64,000 nucleotides of DNA from Vibrio sp. Isolate34 (GCF_022397915.1 NZ_JAKEUO010000006.1:182371-246370); one strand, 5' to 3'; shown: positions 46,193 through 55,883, counted from the first letter of the stretch. The notes: a model not told the origin generated them from the sequence alone. Numbers and translations: made by a program.

Positions 46193-46735
46193 ATGCGCAA
46201 AATACTACTTACTACCGCTATGCTATTGGCTTCTAGTCAAGCGCTAGCTGTCGATGAACAACCACAAGTAATGAGCAACTTCAGCTACGATTACTTCGAA
46301 GCACGTATTGGTGCTAGCCCAGTTACATTTGGTGGTGCGTTCAGTAAGTCAATCCACCCGAATGCTCACGCTATAGCGCGTATCGATTCAGAATTTGAAG
46401 GCGATTACGACTCTGCTGTCGGTCTTGGTTTCCACGCACCAATCAACAACTGGGCTGATCTAACAGGTGAAATGCTAGCGCGCATCGTTCAGCCTGAAAA
46501 TTCAAGCTCTACTGATATCGGTATGGAAATCAACGTTGGTATTCGCCAATGGCTTGGTCCACAACTAGAAGTTGGTGGTAAAGGTGGTTACGTTTCTATC
46601 GATGACAACGATGACTGGACAGGTTCTGTTTACGCGCGTTTCCACTCTACAGAGCTATTCTCTATCGGTGCCGAAGCTCGTATCAACGACTTCTACGGTG
46701 ACCAGCTAATGTTCACTACTCGTTTCAAGTTCTAA
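46193..46735 (+). CDS. Small outer-membrane beta-barrel protein
   Basis: 180 residues. Signal peptide MRKILLTTAMLLASSQALA with cleavage before VDEQ. The rest shows alternating hydrophobic strands and ends RFKF, a C-terminal Phe as in barrels inserted by Bam. Acidic repeats (SIDDNDD, YDSAVG) could be loops. No signature of a named porin; function unknown. A terminator follows. Confidence 0.7.
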   Translation: MRKILLTTAMLLASSQALAVDEQPQVMSNFSYDYFEARIGASPVTFGGAFSKSIHPNAHAIARIDSEFEGDYDSAVGLGFHAPINNWADLTGEMLARIVQPENSSSTDIGMEINVGIRQWLGPQLEVGGKGGYVSIDDNDDWTGSVYARFHSTELFSIGAEARINDFYGDQLMFTTRFKF

Positions 46736-46814
46736 AACTTAACGAGCCAGCTCCAATGAGCACTTAGTCTTTTAATACTTAATCTTTTAAGAAACCCGAC
46801 TAAGACAGAAACAA

Positions 46815-46842
46815 AAAAACCGAGGACATTCCTCGGTTTTTC
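46815..46842 (+). terminator. Terminator between barrel gene and tfoX
   Basis: The stem AAAACCGAGG / CCTCGGTTTT with a 5-base loop and T run lies between convergent genes. Confidence 0.85.
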
Positions 46843-46881
46843 TTTATTAACAGTAATCTTAAGCATAAAAGGATGACTTCT

Positions 46882-47463
46882 TTAGTGGCAGCTCTTTAAT
46901 AATTGCTGCTTACGCGGCTCTTGTAATAGTTTCCAGTGAATACCATCAATTGCGCCCGCAAATTTCCAAAGGAGTTTTAGGTCAACATCGTTTCCGTACG
47001 CTTTGCGAACCTTATTAAACACTTCAGGCGCGCCCAACTGCATAAACATTGAAACATCATCTACTCCAGCCTTTTTAACCATGCGCTCAAGTGTAAGCTG
47101 CATGTTTGGCAGATCTCTTAATCTACGGCTTGCTGATGATTTCTTGAAGCTGCGTTGCTGAATTGAATTATCGATTGAAGTACGAATAATGCTATCCAAT
47201 TCAGGATGTTCGCATGTAAACAGGTCAGTAATATCGTAGTAATTTACGGTTGCTGTTGTCTGTTTTTTCACATGACGATACTTTTCACAATCAAGATCGG
47301 TCAGTTTTTTATCTAATGACTTTCCACCTCTAATGAATAAACAACCTTCACTCAATAAAGCGAACATAGCGTCATTTTGAAAGAGGCCAATACCTCCGAA
47401 CATAGAACGTTTTTGATGCTCACCAAATTGATTCACGTAATTAATAAATGCTGTCTCGGTCAT
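46882..47463 (-). CDS. tfoX: Competence regulator TfoX/Sxy family
   Basis: 193 residues. The TfoX N domain (~1-95; RSMFGGIGLF, FIRGG, YRHVKKQTTATVNYYDI) and C domain (~110-190; LRDLPNMQLTLERMVKKAGVDD, FAGAIDGIHW) are both complete. In Vibrio, TfoX/Sxy proteins with CRP switch on natural-competence genes in response to chitin; TfoY is a paralogue. I call TfoX because the upstream region lacks a recognisable cyclic-di-GMP (GEMM) riboswitch, which marks tfoY. An AAGGATCAACGG ribosome region precedes the ATG. Confidence 0.85.
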   Translation of the reverse strand: MTETAFINYVNQFGEHQKRSMFGGIGLFQNDAMFALLSEGCLFIRGGKSLDKKLTDLDCEKYRHVKKQTTATVNYYDITDLFTCEHPELDSIIRTSIDNSIQQRSFKKSSASRRLRDLPNMQLTLERMVKKAGVDDVSMFMQLGAPEVFNKVRKAYGNDVDLKLLWKFAGAIDGIHWKLLQEPRKQQLLKSCH

Positions 47464-47821
47464 ATCCGTTGATCCTTAATCAAATTACCCCGATTAGGTT
47501 GATCACCAGACAAGCAGCTTTTTATGCGAAAATTTTTAAATCTATCTTTTATTCTTTAGGTGAATATTATGATTGCGTTTTTCACCTTTTAAATAAATGA
47601 TACTTCGAAAAGAAAAATAAGTCTGGACTTAGTTCACATCAATCAATTGTGTATTCCGGTTTTTCATGATTGACATCACAGTAAAGTATCAAACTATGAT
47701 TGAATTTTGACGTTTGGTGATACACCGGTTCAATTTATTAAAGCTTATGTGGCCCGATGAGTATTGCCTCGCAGCATCGCGGCTTGTAAAATGGCAGGAC
47801 ATACATGTTTGTACACTTTAT
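47464..47821. other. Divergent region tfoX / HDOD gene
   Basis: 358 bp. It holds the tfoX leader on the minus strand and a candidate promoter for the HDOD gene on the plus strand. It contains about 100 bases open in the HDOD frame whose codons look non-coding. Confidence 0.5.
47670..47700 (+). promoter_or_regulatory. Candidate promoter of the HDOD-lysO unit
   Basis: TTGACA (47670-47675) and TATGAT (47695-47700) are near-consensus boxes, but the spacer is 19 bp, longer than ideal. Confidence 0.4.
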
Positions 47822-48742
47822 ATGAATCATTTATCGTTTTTCTGGCTACCACAAAATAAGGCTCTTCTCTTAAAGGGTCTAGAATCAGAGTTCGCCCAAC
47901 TGGTTGGACATTCTATCTCAGCGGGAAAAATAACCCTTCCTCCTATCCCCAACGTTGTTCTGAAAATTCAAAAGTTGTGTACCCTTGAATCAACAGGGGT
48001 TGTCGACGTTGCCGAGTGCTTACTCGAAGACCCTGGCCTCACAGCTATCGTAATTCGTGTTGCTAATTCCGTGGTCTTTAACCGACGCAACATTACGTGT
48101 GTCGATATTATGACGGCAGTATCGCGCCTTGGCATATTACGTGTGCGTGACATCGTGACAGCGCAAGCTATTGAGCAGCTCAAACATTCCGTTAATCTGA
48201 GCAAAGAGTGTAACCAACTGTTGGTTCAGAGTGCTTCTGTATCTAAAGAGCTGGGCGCCACTATGGTCTTGGTGACCAACGGATTCAAAGAGCTCTCCCC
48301 TCTTGAATACCGCTACCTAGAACATGAAAAATCATTGCTTGTAGGACTACTCGCTGACATCGGCTTGTTCTGTTTGGTTAGCGAATATCACCTCTATCTT
48401 GAGAACGGCAACTACCTAGATCATGACATTGCCCTGCAAATCTTCCAAGGCCAATGTTCTGCAACCAGTAAGTTGGTTCTTGACCGCTGGGGTTTCGACA
48501 GCGACTTCATTGACGTGTGCAGCAACACCATCAACAAACAAGAAGAACGTGAAGTGTCTTACTTAGATATTGCACGAATCGCTAACCACCTACTGATGTT
48601 CAGAAACAAGGACAAGAACATCGATGATCACGAAGTTGAACTGAACGTGACAGGTGCAGAAGTGCTTTATAAGTTAAGCAACTTGAGTAAACATGATTTT
48701 AATGCAAAGCTAAACGACGTTATCAACGCTAGCGGCTTCTAA
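47822..48742 (+). CDS. HDOD domain signalling protein
   Basis: 306 residues from this ATG; ATG at 47747 and TTG at 47714 are in frame, but the added residues look unlike coding sequence. An HDOD domain covers most of it (PPIPNVVLKIQKL, then EDPGLTAIVIRVANS with the usual segment where catalytic HD residues are absent, and GLLADIGLF). HDOD proteins act in non-catalytic signalling. A lysine-exporter-type gene follows 38 bp later, probably cotranscribed. Confidence 0.78.
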   Translation: MNHLSFFWLPQNKALLLKGLESEFAQLVGHSISAGKITLPPIPNVVLKIQKLCTLESTGVVDVAECLLEDPGLTAIVIRVANSVVFNRRNITCVDIMTAVSRLGILRVRDIVTAQAIEQLKHSVNLSKECNQLLVQSASVSKELGATMVLVTNGFKELSPLEYRYLEHEKSLLVGLLADIGLFCLVSEYHLYLENGNYLDHDIALQIFQGQCSATSKLVLDRWGFDSDFIDVCSNTINKQEEREVSYLDIARIANHLLMFRNKDKNIDDHEVELNVTGAEVLYKLSNLSKHDFNAKLNDVINASGF

Positions 48743-48780
48743 GTCACCGTTATATATGAAGTAAATGCAATGGGGAAAGC

Positions 48781-49686
48781 ATGTTTACAGGGATGATCTT
48801 TATATTTGCTCCACTGGTCGTGGGGTATCTATTTTCTATTTCAAACGCTCAAACGCTCGAATTTATCAACCGCTCAACATCACGTTTAATCTACGTGATT
48901 CTAGCCTTAATGGGCCTTAGCTTAGCGGCGCTCGATAACCTCGGCAGTAACCTGCAGACAATACTTCTTTATACCGTCACTTTCTTTGTCTGCTTAAGCG
49001 TCTGTAATCTAATGGCACTTCCTGCGATTGATAAGTTATTGCCACTCAAAACAGATAGCAGCAAAAAGAAACTGCCCCTCTCTTCGATGGCGATGGAATC
49101 GGCCAAGCTGATTTTAGTCGTGGGTTCTGGTCTTATTGCTGGTTTAGTGTTGCCTATCGGCCTTGACTGGGTAGATACCGCAAGTGAATGGATTCTGTTT
49201 GTACTGCTGTTCTTTATTGGCATTCAACTGCGCAATAGCGGATTAACACTTCGACAGATCTTGCTCAATAAACACGGCATGGTCATCGCTGTTACAATCA
49301 TCATCACCTCAATGTTAGGCGGCGTTATCGCGGCCTACCTATTGGGTATTCCACTGTTCAAAGCTTTAGCCATGTCTTCTGGTTTTGGCTGGTACTCTCT
49401 TGCCGGTATCTTAATGGGTGACGCGTTCGGCCCTGTTTATGGCGGTGCTTCATTCATGCTAGAGCTTTTGAGAGAATTAGTAGCATTAGTGCTGATCCCA
49501 GTGCTTATCCGCAGCTACCCATGCACCTCTATTGGCTATGCAGGTGCGACAGCAATGGACTTCACCTTGCCTGTGATTCAAACAACAGGTGGCGTCCGAT
49601 GTGTCCCTATCGCGATTGTCAGTGGCTTTATACTGAGTCTGCTTGTGCCTATTTTGATGTTGTTCTTTGTATCTCTTGCTAACTAG
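48781..49686 (+). CDS. lysO: Lysine exporter LysO family protein
   Basis: 301 residues, about eight hydrophobic segments; E. coli LysO (YbjE) has 299. The conserved second half includes SGFGWYSLAGILM, GASFMLELLRE and the AGATAMDFTLPVIQ segment. LysO exports L-lysine (and thialysine) across the inner membrane. It probably shares a transcript with the HDOD gene. No terminator was found after it. Confidence 0.85.
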   Translation: MFTGMIFIFAPLVVGYLFSISNAQTLEFINRSTSRLIYVILALMGLSLAALDNLGSNLQTILLYTVTFFVCLSVCNLMALPAIDKLLPLKTDSSKKKLPLSSMAMESAKLILVVGSGLIAGLVLPIGLDWVDTASEWILFVLLFFIGIQLRNSGLTLRQILLNKHGMVIAVTIIITSMLGGVIAAYLLGIPLFKALAMSSGFGWYSLAGILMGDAFGPVYGGASFMLELLRELVALVLIPVLIRSYPCTSIGYAGATAMDFTLPVIQTTGGVRCVPIAIVSGFILSLLVPILMLFFVSLAN

Positions 49687-49860
49687 ATCGCAGGAATAGC
49701 GTTTGTTTTAGATTAGAATGCATCTCGAATACCAATGCCCAAGACACCGATACAGTTACCGAAATAAAAAGGCACTAAGTGTCATTGCTCAACAAATAAT
49801 GATCACGGTACCCTGTAACGACAAAGTTATAAAAAGAATAAACTTACAAAAGGAACAACT

Positions 49861-50388
49861 ATGAAACGCCTTTGCGTCGCATTACTGCTAGCTACAACTT
49901 CTACTTTCTCTTTTGCAGCAGATTCAATGTCTGAGACAAACCAGTGCCAAGCAAAAAAATATGATGCGTACATCGACGCTTCATTAGGTTGGTATTCAGA
50001 CCTTGCTGCATTAACTTCTGAACAATACCCAGAGCTGACAGAAGTAAGCGAGTGGTTCCTAGAAGGCCGTAAGCACCACTTCGAGCTTAATCGCGCAGCC
50101 GTTCACTACTACTTAGTCAACGACTCAAGCAAAGTGGCTACAGAGCAACCTGTTGAAGGCTGGCTACAGCTAGAGCAACACGACATTAAGACGCTCTCAC
50201 AGCGCGATGACGAACTAGGTAAAGTAGCAAAAACCACATTCGACGACCGCCAATCAAAGCCTCACGCTCAAAACTACGAGCTACGCTCAGCGTTTGCAGA
50301 ACTGCTTAGCCACCCTAAGCAAATCGACACGGCACTTCAACGCTACAACCAGTCGATTGCTAAACTTGAAGCAATTAAGTGTAAATAA
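49861..50388 (+). CDS. Periplasmic hypothetical protein (175 aa)
   Basis: A clear signal peptide (MKRLCVALLLATTSTFSFA, cut before ADSM). The mature part is helical and has only two cysteines, one near each end (NQCQAK and the terminal KCK), which could pair in the periplasm. A purine-rich ribosome site (AAAGGA) precedes the ATG. I recognise no family. It stands alone before panP. Confidence 0.65.
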   Translation: MKRLCVALLLATTSTFSFAADSMSETNQCQAKKYDAYIDASLGWYSDLAALTSEQYPELTEVSEWFLEGRKHHFELNRAAVHYYLVNDSSKVATEQPVEGWLQLEQHDIKTLSQRDDELGKVAKTTFDDRQSKPHAQNYELRSAFAELLSHPKQIDTALQRYNQSIAKLEAIKCK

Positions 50389-50506
50389 CCCCTCATTTAA
50401 TATGCTTTTTTGAGAAGTTGGATTTCATAATTAAGACGGGACATTGTTCCCGTTTTCGTTTAGATTGTCCCGCTCGCGTCAATATTAGAAAAATAACTCG
50501 CTTGCT

Positions 50507-52150
50507 ATGGTTACGGAACAAAAAACAGCAGATGTTAGCTTCGACAGTCTTTTACGTATCTTCACGGTACCGGAAGGCCCAGATTCAACACTCACTCAAA
50601 TTGAAGACAAACTTTCACGAAACCTGAATCAATTCTTACGTGAACATATTGTGGCTGAAGAAAAGCCGCTGCGTGAAATTGAGAAAGATTTTTCAAATGC
50701 TCATATTCCAGAGCAGCCTGAGTTTGTTTCTGAACATACTGAGCATCTCCTCGATTCGCTCGTGTCTCATTCGGTACATACGTCTTCGCCAAGTTTTATT
50801 GGTCACATGACGTCTGCGTTGCCGTACTTTCTGATGCCGCTTTCTAAAATCATGATTGCGTTGAATCAGAACCTAGTCAAAATTGAGACCTCCAAAGCTT
50901 TCACTCCCCTAGAACGCCAAGTTCTGGGCATGTTACATCGCTTAATCTATCAAGATAGCGACCAGTTCTATTCTCGTTGGATGCACAGTGCAAACCACTC
51001 TTTGGGTGCGTTTTGTTCTGGCGGTACCATCGCGAACATTACGGCGCTTTGGGTTGCTCGTAACAATGCACTTAAAGCACAAGGTTCGTTCAAAGGTGTC
51101 GAGAAAGAAGGCTTATTCAAAGCTATGAAGCACTACGACTATGAAGGCCTTGCCATCTTAGTCTCTGAACGTGGTCACTACTCTCTGAAAAAAGCCGCTG
51201 ATGTGCTTGGTATTGGCCAAGAAGGTTTGGTATCGGTTAAAACGGATAACGACAACCGCATTTGCACTGACGATTTAAGACTCAAGATCGAGCAACTAAA
51301 GCAAAACAAGATTAAGCCTTTCGCCGTGATCGGCGTGGCTGGCACAACCGAAACTGGCAATATCGATCCACTTAAAGATATAGCTGAGGTGTGTGCAGAA
51401 TCAGATTGTCACTTCCATGTGGATGCTGCTTGGGGCGGTGCGACCTTGATGTCTAACAATCATCGTCACCTGCTTGATGGTATCGAATTGGCTGACTCCG
51501 TCACCATCGATGCGCACAAACAGCTTTACATCCCTATGGGTGCAGGCATGGTTCTGTTTAAGAAGCCTGATGCGATGACAGCGATTGAGCATCACGCTCA
51601 ATACATCCTGCGTAAAGGTTCTAAAGACTTAGGCAGCCATACTTTAGAAGGTTCACGTTCAGGCATGGCGATGTTGGTTTACGCTGCTATGCACATCATT
51701 AGCCGCCCAGGTTATGAGCTATTGATCGACCAAAGTATCAACAAGGCACGTTACTTCGCCGATCTGATTAAAGAACAAAGCGATTTCGAGTTGGTATCAG
51801 AGCCAGAGCTTTGCCTGCTGACATACCGCTATGTTCCTGAATCAGTTAAAGCTGCGCTGCTTAAAGCGGAGCCTGAACAACGCGTACAGCTGAACGAGTT
51901 GCTTAACGAACTGACTAAGTTTATTCAGAAGAAGCAGCGTGAAACCGGCAAATCTTTTGTGTCACGTACTCGTTTAAATCCTGAAGCTTGGGCACACCAA
52001 CCAATCATCGTTTTCCGCGTCGTATTAGCTAATCCACTAACGGGTAATGAGATTCTGTCTTCAGTGCTTGAAGAACAACGCGAAATCTCTAAACTAGCGC
52101 CTAACTTGATGGGTAAAATCACCAAGTTGGTTACGCAAATCAACGCATAA
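50507..52150 (+). CDS. panP: Pyridoxal-dependent aspartate 1-decarboxylase PanP
   Basis: 547 residues, a group II PLP decarboxylase with the cofactor lysine in TIDAHKQLYIPMGAG (~330) and HVDAAWGG upstream. Size and sequence fit the Vibrio enzyme PanP, which makes beta-alanine from aspartate for pantothenate and CoA, replacing pyruvoyl PanD. Other group II enzymes (glutamate, diaminobutyrate decarboxylase) are relatives. The start has only a weak ribosome site. A long inverted repeat follows the stop. Confidence 0.88.
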   Translation: MVTEQKTADVSFDSLLRIFTVPEGPDSTLTQIEDKLSRNLNQFLREHIVAEEKPLREIEKDFSNAHIPEQPEFVSEHTEHLLDSLVSHSVHTSSPSFIGHMTSALPYFLMPLSKIMIALNQNLVKIETSKAFTPLERQVLGMLHRLIYQDSDQFYSRWMHSANHSLGAFCSGGTIANITALWVARNNALKAQGSFKGVEKEGLFKAMKHYDYEGLAILVSERGHYSLKKAADVLGIGQEGLVSVKTDNDNRICTDDLRLKIEQLKQNKIKPFAVIGVAGTTETGNIDPLKDIAEVCAESDCHFHVDAAWGGATLMSNNHRHLLDGIELADSVTIDAHKQLYIPMGAGMVLFKKPDAMTAIEHHAQYILRKGSKDLGSHTLEGSRSGMAMLVYAAMHIISRPGYELLIDQSINKARYFADLIKEQSDFELVSEPELCLLTYRYVPESVKAALLKAEPEQRVQLNELLNELTKFIQKKQRETGKSFVSRTRLNPEAWAHQPIIVFRVVLANPLTGNEILSSVLEEQREISKLAPNLMGKITKLVTQINA

Positions 52151-52509
52151 CCATTCAATTTTAGTTGCATCAAATTGAAAATTTCTTTCTTTTTGATGTA
52201 ACTAAGCTGTCAGTTCATACTCAATTTGCATTCTTTTTGCTCAAACCCTCTTCCAATTCTGTAGTTTTCTAAAATTTTGTTGAGGTTTGTCATATTCTTA
52301 AGCATTCATGCCGTGTTTTTGTATTAGTAAATAGTATGTTGGGTTTATACTGACTCTATGGTGCTAGTTAGCTTGATATCTATTTGAAGCAGCAGTATTT
52401 ACGATACCGAATCTAAGTTTGGTTTTGTGATTATTGATATTTGTTTCAGCCATACCCCCTGGTAAAAGATATTAACTGGCAAGTTGTTCTCTATACCCTT
52501 GTGAACACT
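52151..52509. other. Intergenic region panP / hexR
   Basis: 359 bp. It holds an inverted repeat just after panP (listed) and 69 bases open in the hexR frame without a ribosome site. I found no HexR operator matching TGTAATTAAATTACA. Confidence 0.5.
52161..52205. repeat. 14-bp inverted repeat after panP
   Basis: TTAGTTGCATCAAA and TTTGATGTAACTAA pair with one G-T mismatch across a 17-base loop. There is no T tract on the plus strand, so it is not a standard terminator for panP. Confidence 0.6.
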
Positions 52510-53364
52510 ATGAATACATTAGAAAAAATACAAAAAAACCTGGAAAATTTCAGCAAGTCTGAGCGTAAGGTAGCCGAAGTAATCATGGCTTCCCCTCAAA
52601 CTGCAATCCATTCTAGCATTGCTACCTTAGCTAAGATGGCTGACGTAAGTGAGCCTACAGTTAACCGCTTCTGTCGTCGTTTAGACACAAAGGGCTTCCC
52701 TGACTTCAAACTTCACCTAGCTCAAAGCTTAGCGAACGGTACACCTTACGTGAATCGTAATGTTGAAGAAGACGATGGTCCAGATGCTTATACGCATAAG
52801 ATTTTCGAATCGACTATGGCATGTCTAGACGTTGCTAAAAACAGTCTAGATGCGATGCAAGTAAACCGTGCGGTTGACTTGCTGACTCAAGCAAAACGCA
52901 TTTCATTCTTCGGACTGGGTGCCTCTTCTGCCGTAGCGAAAGACGCTCAAAACAAGTTTATTCGTTTTAATATCCCAATCACTTGTTTCGAAGACATCGT
53001 GATGCAACGAATGAGCTGCATTAACTGCAGTGATAACGACGTTATCGTTCTTATCTCTCACACGGGTCGCACTAAGAGCCAAGTTGAGATTGCAAACCTA
53101 GCCCGTGAAAACGGTGCAACAGTTATCGCTATCACAGCAAAAGACTCTCCACTAGATAAGGCAAGCTCGCTTTCTATCTCATTGGATGTACCGGAAGACA
53201 CAGACGTTTATATGCCAATGGCAAGCCGCGTTGTTCAAATGACGGTTATTGATGTGTTAGCGACAGGCTTTACACTGCGTCGCGGTTCTGGTTTCAGAGA
53301 GAACCTAAAGCGCGTTAAAGAGTCTCTTCGTGATTCACGTTACGAGAAGTACTCTCAGTTCTAA
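52510..53364 (+). CDS. hexR: HexR, RpiR-family transcriptional regulator
   Basis: 284 residues from this ATG, which aligns with the start of E. coli HexR (MNMLEKIQ). An upstream ATG at 52441 would add residues with no counterpart. The N-terminal RpiR helix-turn-helix (~1-75; MADVSEPTVNRFCRRL) and the C-terminal SIS sugar-binding domain (~125-260; FFGLGASSAVAKDAQNK, LISHTGRTKSQ) are both complete. HexR responds to 2-keto-3-deoxy-6-phosphogluconate and controls central carbon genes. Confidence 0.92.
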   Translation: MNTLEKIQKNLENFSKSERKVAEVIMASPQTAIHSSIATLAKMADVSEPTVNRFCRRLDTKGFPDFKLHLAQSLANGTPYVNRNVEEDDGPDAYTHKIFESTMACLDVAKNSLDAMQVNRAVDLLTQAKRISFFGLGASSAVAKDAQNKFIRFNIPITCFEDIVMQRMSCINCSDNDVIVLISHTGRTKSQVEIANLARENGATVIAITAKDSPLDKASSLSISLDVPEDTDVYMPMASRVVQMTVIDVLATGFTLRRGSGFRENLKRVKESLRDSRYEKYSQF

Positions 53365-53419
53365 CCTTCTAGGTACCAACAAAGTACCTATTGGATACGA
53401 ATAAAAAGATAGCTATTAA

Positions 53420-53444
53420 AAAACGGAGCCTAGTGCTCCGTTTT
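53420..53444 (+). terminator. Terminator between hexR and alcohol dehydrogenase
   Basis: The stem AAAACGGAGC / GCTCCGTTTT with a 5-base loop lies between convergent genes. Confidence 0.85.
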
Positions 53445-53490
53445 GTTTGTCTGTTTAAAATGCTTTATGCAGCGAACAGCTCAAAGGCCG

Positions 53491-54792
53491 TTAAATAGTC
53501 CAACTGTTACCCTTCTCCACCACACTGTTCTCAGACGCATAAGAATTGATAATGGTAAAGCTCGACTCCCTTGCAGGTTCTTGAGTAATTTGAGCTGGCT
53601 GTTTTCTTGAAGCGGCTTCGTGACGCTCCCCTTCACAACTGCACTCCTCACAAACCTGCTGCAAGATATGTATTAAACGCTGTTGATTCAATGGCAATGG
53701 ATTCCCTTTAATAGCAACCGATTTAAGTGCATCAACAGATACCTCTTCGAATTGCGCTTCACAAACACCAAACTCTAAGAGACTTGGTAGCTTAAGCGTA
53801 TCTAGCACCTCTGATAACCAAGAAATAGCGTCTTCTGCGGAGGCTTGCGCTTTACCTGTTACTATTTGAGCAATCCTTTGGTAACGCTCTAAAATGTCGC
53901 TTCGCTGCTGCTCTCTTGCTACCTCAATATTTTCCAGCATCACAAATGGCGCTAATCGAGCAGTAATAACACTGTGCGGAGCAGAAATCTTACCACCCAA
54001 CGCAGAAGCTAATCCGTGTGCAGCACCTAGCTTGGCATTGGTAATCGCAATACCACCAAGCATGGAAGCAAACGCCAGATCTGATCGTGCTTGAGGCTCA
54101 TCATAAACGCATGCTTTTACTACGGAGCCACTCAGCTTGCGTAACCCTTCTTCGCAGATCATATCGGTAAGCGGGTTAGGTTCACCACAAACATAAGCTT
54201 CCATCAGGTGAGTAAAGGCATCCATCGCACCGCGCCCTGACAAATATAGATTGGTGCCATGAGTTAAAGTTGGATCGACAATCGCAACGTCAGCCAACAT
54301 ATCTGGACTTCTAAGGCTGATCTTAACTTGGTCTTGCCCTGATTTAAGCACCGCATTTTTAGTCACCTCTGCGCCTGTACTGGCCGTGGTAGGAATCGCA
54401 ATGAATGGAAGCGGCTTGGTTTTAAGAGGAACATTACGCCCAACCACTTCGACATAGTCGTATAAATTACCTTGGTTAGGTAAAACAGCGGCTAACGCTT
54501 TTCCCATATCGATTGCACTGCCTCCTCCCATGGAGACAACCATATCAGGCTTGAACCTTCTGGCAGATATCACCGCCTCTTCGACCATTTTAATATTGGG
54601 TTCGCCGGAGACTGCGATGTGTTGATAGCGCATACCCTGAGCATCTAGATAATCAGTGACAATTGACGTGCGTTCTAATGTATTGCCAGTCACCAATAGC
54701 ACGCTGTAGCCGTATTGGTTAAAGAGAGACAATGAAGCGGAAAGTGCTCCATCACCAAAGATGATCTTTGTAGATGTCATAAATTGAAACAT
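53491..54792 (-). CDS. Iron-containing alcohol dehydrogenase
   Basis: 433 residues from an ATG with AGGAGG 4 bases upstream; a further upstream start is rejected. NAD-binding GGGSAIDMGKA (~94-104). Metal ligands are expected in MDAFTHLMEAY (Asp and His, ~195), GAAHGLAS (~260) and ISAPHSVI (~275). After the catalytic fold there is a ~45-residue polar tail (CEECSCEGERHEA, then a Ser/Thr-rich end) not usual in the family. It reduces or oxidises small alcohols and aldehydes; substrate unknown. Single gene. Confidence 0.85.
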   Translation of the reverse strand: MFQFMTSTKIIFGDGALSASLSLFNQYGYSVLLVTGNTLERTSIVTDYLDAQGMRYQHIAVSGEPNIKMVEEAVISARRFKPDMVVSMGGGSAIDMGKALAAVLPNQGNLYDYVEVVGRNVPLKTKPLPFIAIPTTASTGAEVTKNAVLKSGQDQVKISLRSPDMLADVAIVDPTLTHGTNLYLSGRGAMDAFTHLMEAYVCGEPNPLTDMICEEGLRKLSGSVVKACVYDEPQARSDLAFASMLGGIAITNAKLGAAHGLASALGGKISAPHSVITARLAPFVMLENIEVAREQQRSDILERYQRIAQIVTGKAQASAEDAISWLSEVLDTLKLPSLLEFGVCEAQFEEVSVDALKSVAIKGNPLPLNQQRLIHILQQVCEECSCEGERHEAASRKQPAQITQEPARESSFTIINSYASENSVVEKGNSWTI

Positions 54793-55370
54793 GGTGCCTC
54801 CTGCGCCTATGACCAAACAAAACTGCGAACTCTTGGTTTTTGGAATGTAGACTCTGTAGCTCGTTTTTTCTTGTCTTTGTAACTAGTCTTCGTTTCTTAC
54901 CTTTGCAACTGAAAGATTTCGTATCGAGGAAAAACATGCTGGAAGCGACATAAGGCTAATAGAGAATATCGAACATGGCTGTAGTCCATATGTTTACGCC
55001 ATGCCGCCTCTTTTTAATTTCGCTTCTTTCCCGCACATCAGTATTAAGATGCCTCGTTCCATGAGTGCGTTTTTTGACGAGGTGCAACTTATCGCATTAA
55101 AGATGGATTAAAGTCCTATTCTTAGGGGTAATTCACACTCTTAAATTATGGGTACTCAACCTAAATACCCATCAGAAATCATCACAGATCCTTTTTGTGA
55201 CCATTATTTGCTCTGATAGGCAAAACCTATTGTACTAAGAGGCAATTCCATCTTTATTTCCCCATAGCATTGAGGCATAGTTGGTTTTAAGAAATTTTGA
55301 GTGGCATTCATAAAAGAATAGTTAACATAAATGAGTTAACGAGCCTCATCCCGTATTTAGGAGAAATTAA
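54793..55370. other. 578-bp region upstream of grxA
   Basis: AT-rich, with only short accidental frames. It presumably holds promoters for the divergent alcohol dehydrogenase and grxA. I could not identify an OxyR or other operator with confidence. Confidence 0.5.
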
Positions 55371-55634
55371 ATGTTTGTAGTTATTTTTGGTCGCCCTGCT
55401 TGCCCATTCTGTGTTCGTGCAAAAGAGCATGCTGAAACTCTTAAAGCTAAACGTGATGACTTCAACTACCGTTACGTTGACATTCACGCTGAAGGCATCA
55501 GCAAAGCTGACCTAGAGAAAACAGTGGGTAAGCCAGTAGACACAGTTCCACAAATCTTCATCGATCAAGACCACATCGGCGGATGCACAGAATTTGAAGC
55601 ATACGCAAAAGAAAACCTAGGTCTTTTCGACTAA
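55371..55634 (+). CDS. grxA: Glutaredoxin 1
   Basis: 87 residues, the size of E. coli Grx1 (85). Redox site CPFC at residues 12-15, cis-Pro in TVPQIF (~60) and GGCTEF for glutathione binding. It reduces disulfides, including ribonucleotide reductase, using glutathione. AGGAG ribosome site. ybjL follows after a terminator; grxA and ybjL are also close in E. coli. Confidence 0.93.
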   Translation: MFVVIFGRPACPFCVRAKEHAETLKAKRDDFNYRYVDIHAEGISKADLEKTVGKPVDTVPQIFIDQDHIGGCTEFEAYAKENLGLFD

Positions 55635-55715
55635 GCTAATATTTATCACAAGAGATCCAATGCTATAGCCTTAAACAGCTGACCAATTTTAGCGTTAGAC
55701 TGTACGATTTATAAT

Positions 55716-55743
55716 AAGCCCGCTCACTGTAGCGGGCTTTTTT
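55716..55743 (+). terminator. Terminator of grxA
   Basis: AAGCCCGCT / AGCGGGCTT with a 6-base loop and a T run, 82 bp after the stop. Confidence 0.88.
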
Positions 55744-55883
55744 ATGACCAGTTTTCGTACGGAATAAGAATAAGGTCAAAATCAAGTAAAATAGCAAAAT
55801 ATCGCTTATAATTTATTTATATTTAGATACAATTCACCTCTCAACCTTACCCTGTGTTTCACGCCAATTATTGAGCGACCACT

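Noticed and set aside
47464..47713. Possible GEMM cyclic-di-GMP riboswitch upstream of the TfoX-family gene
   Set aside because: I could not find the conserved GEMM core, so the gene is called tfoX rather than tfoY.
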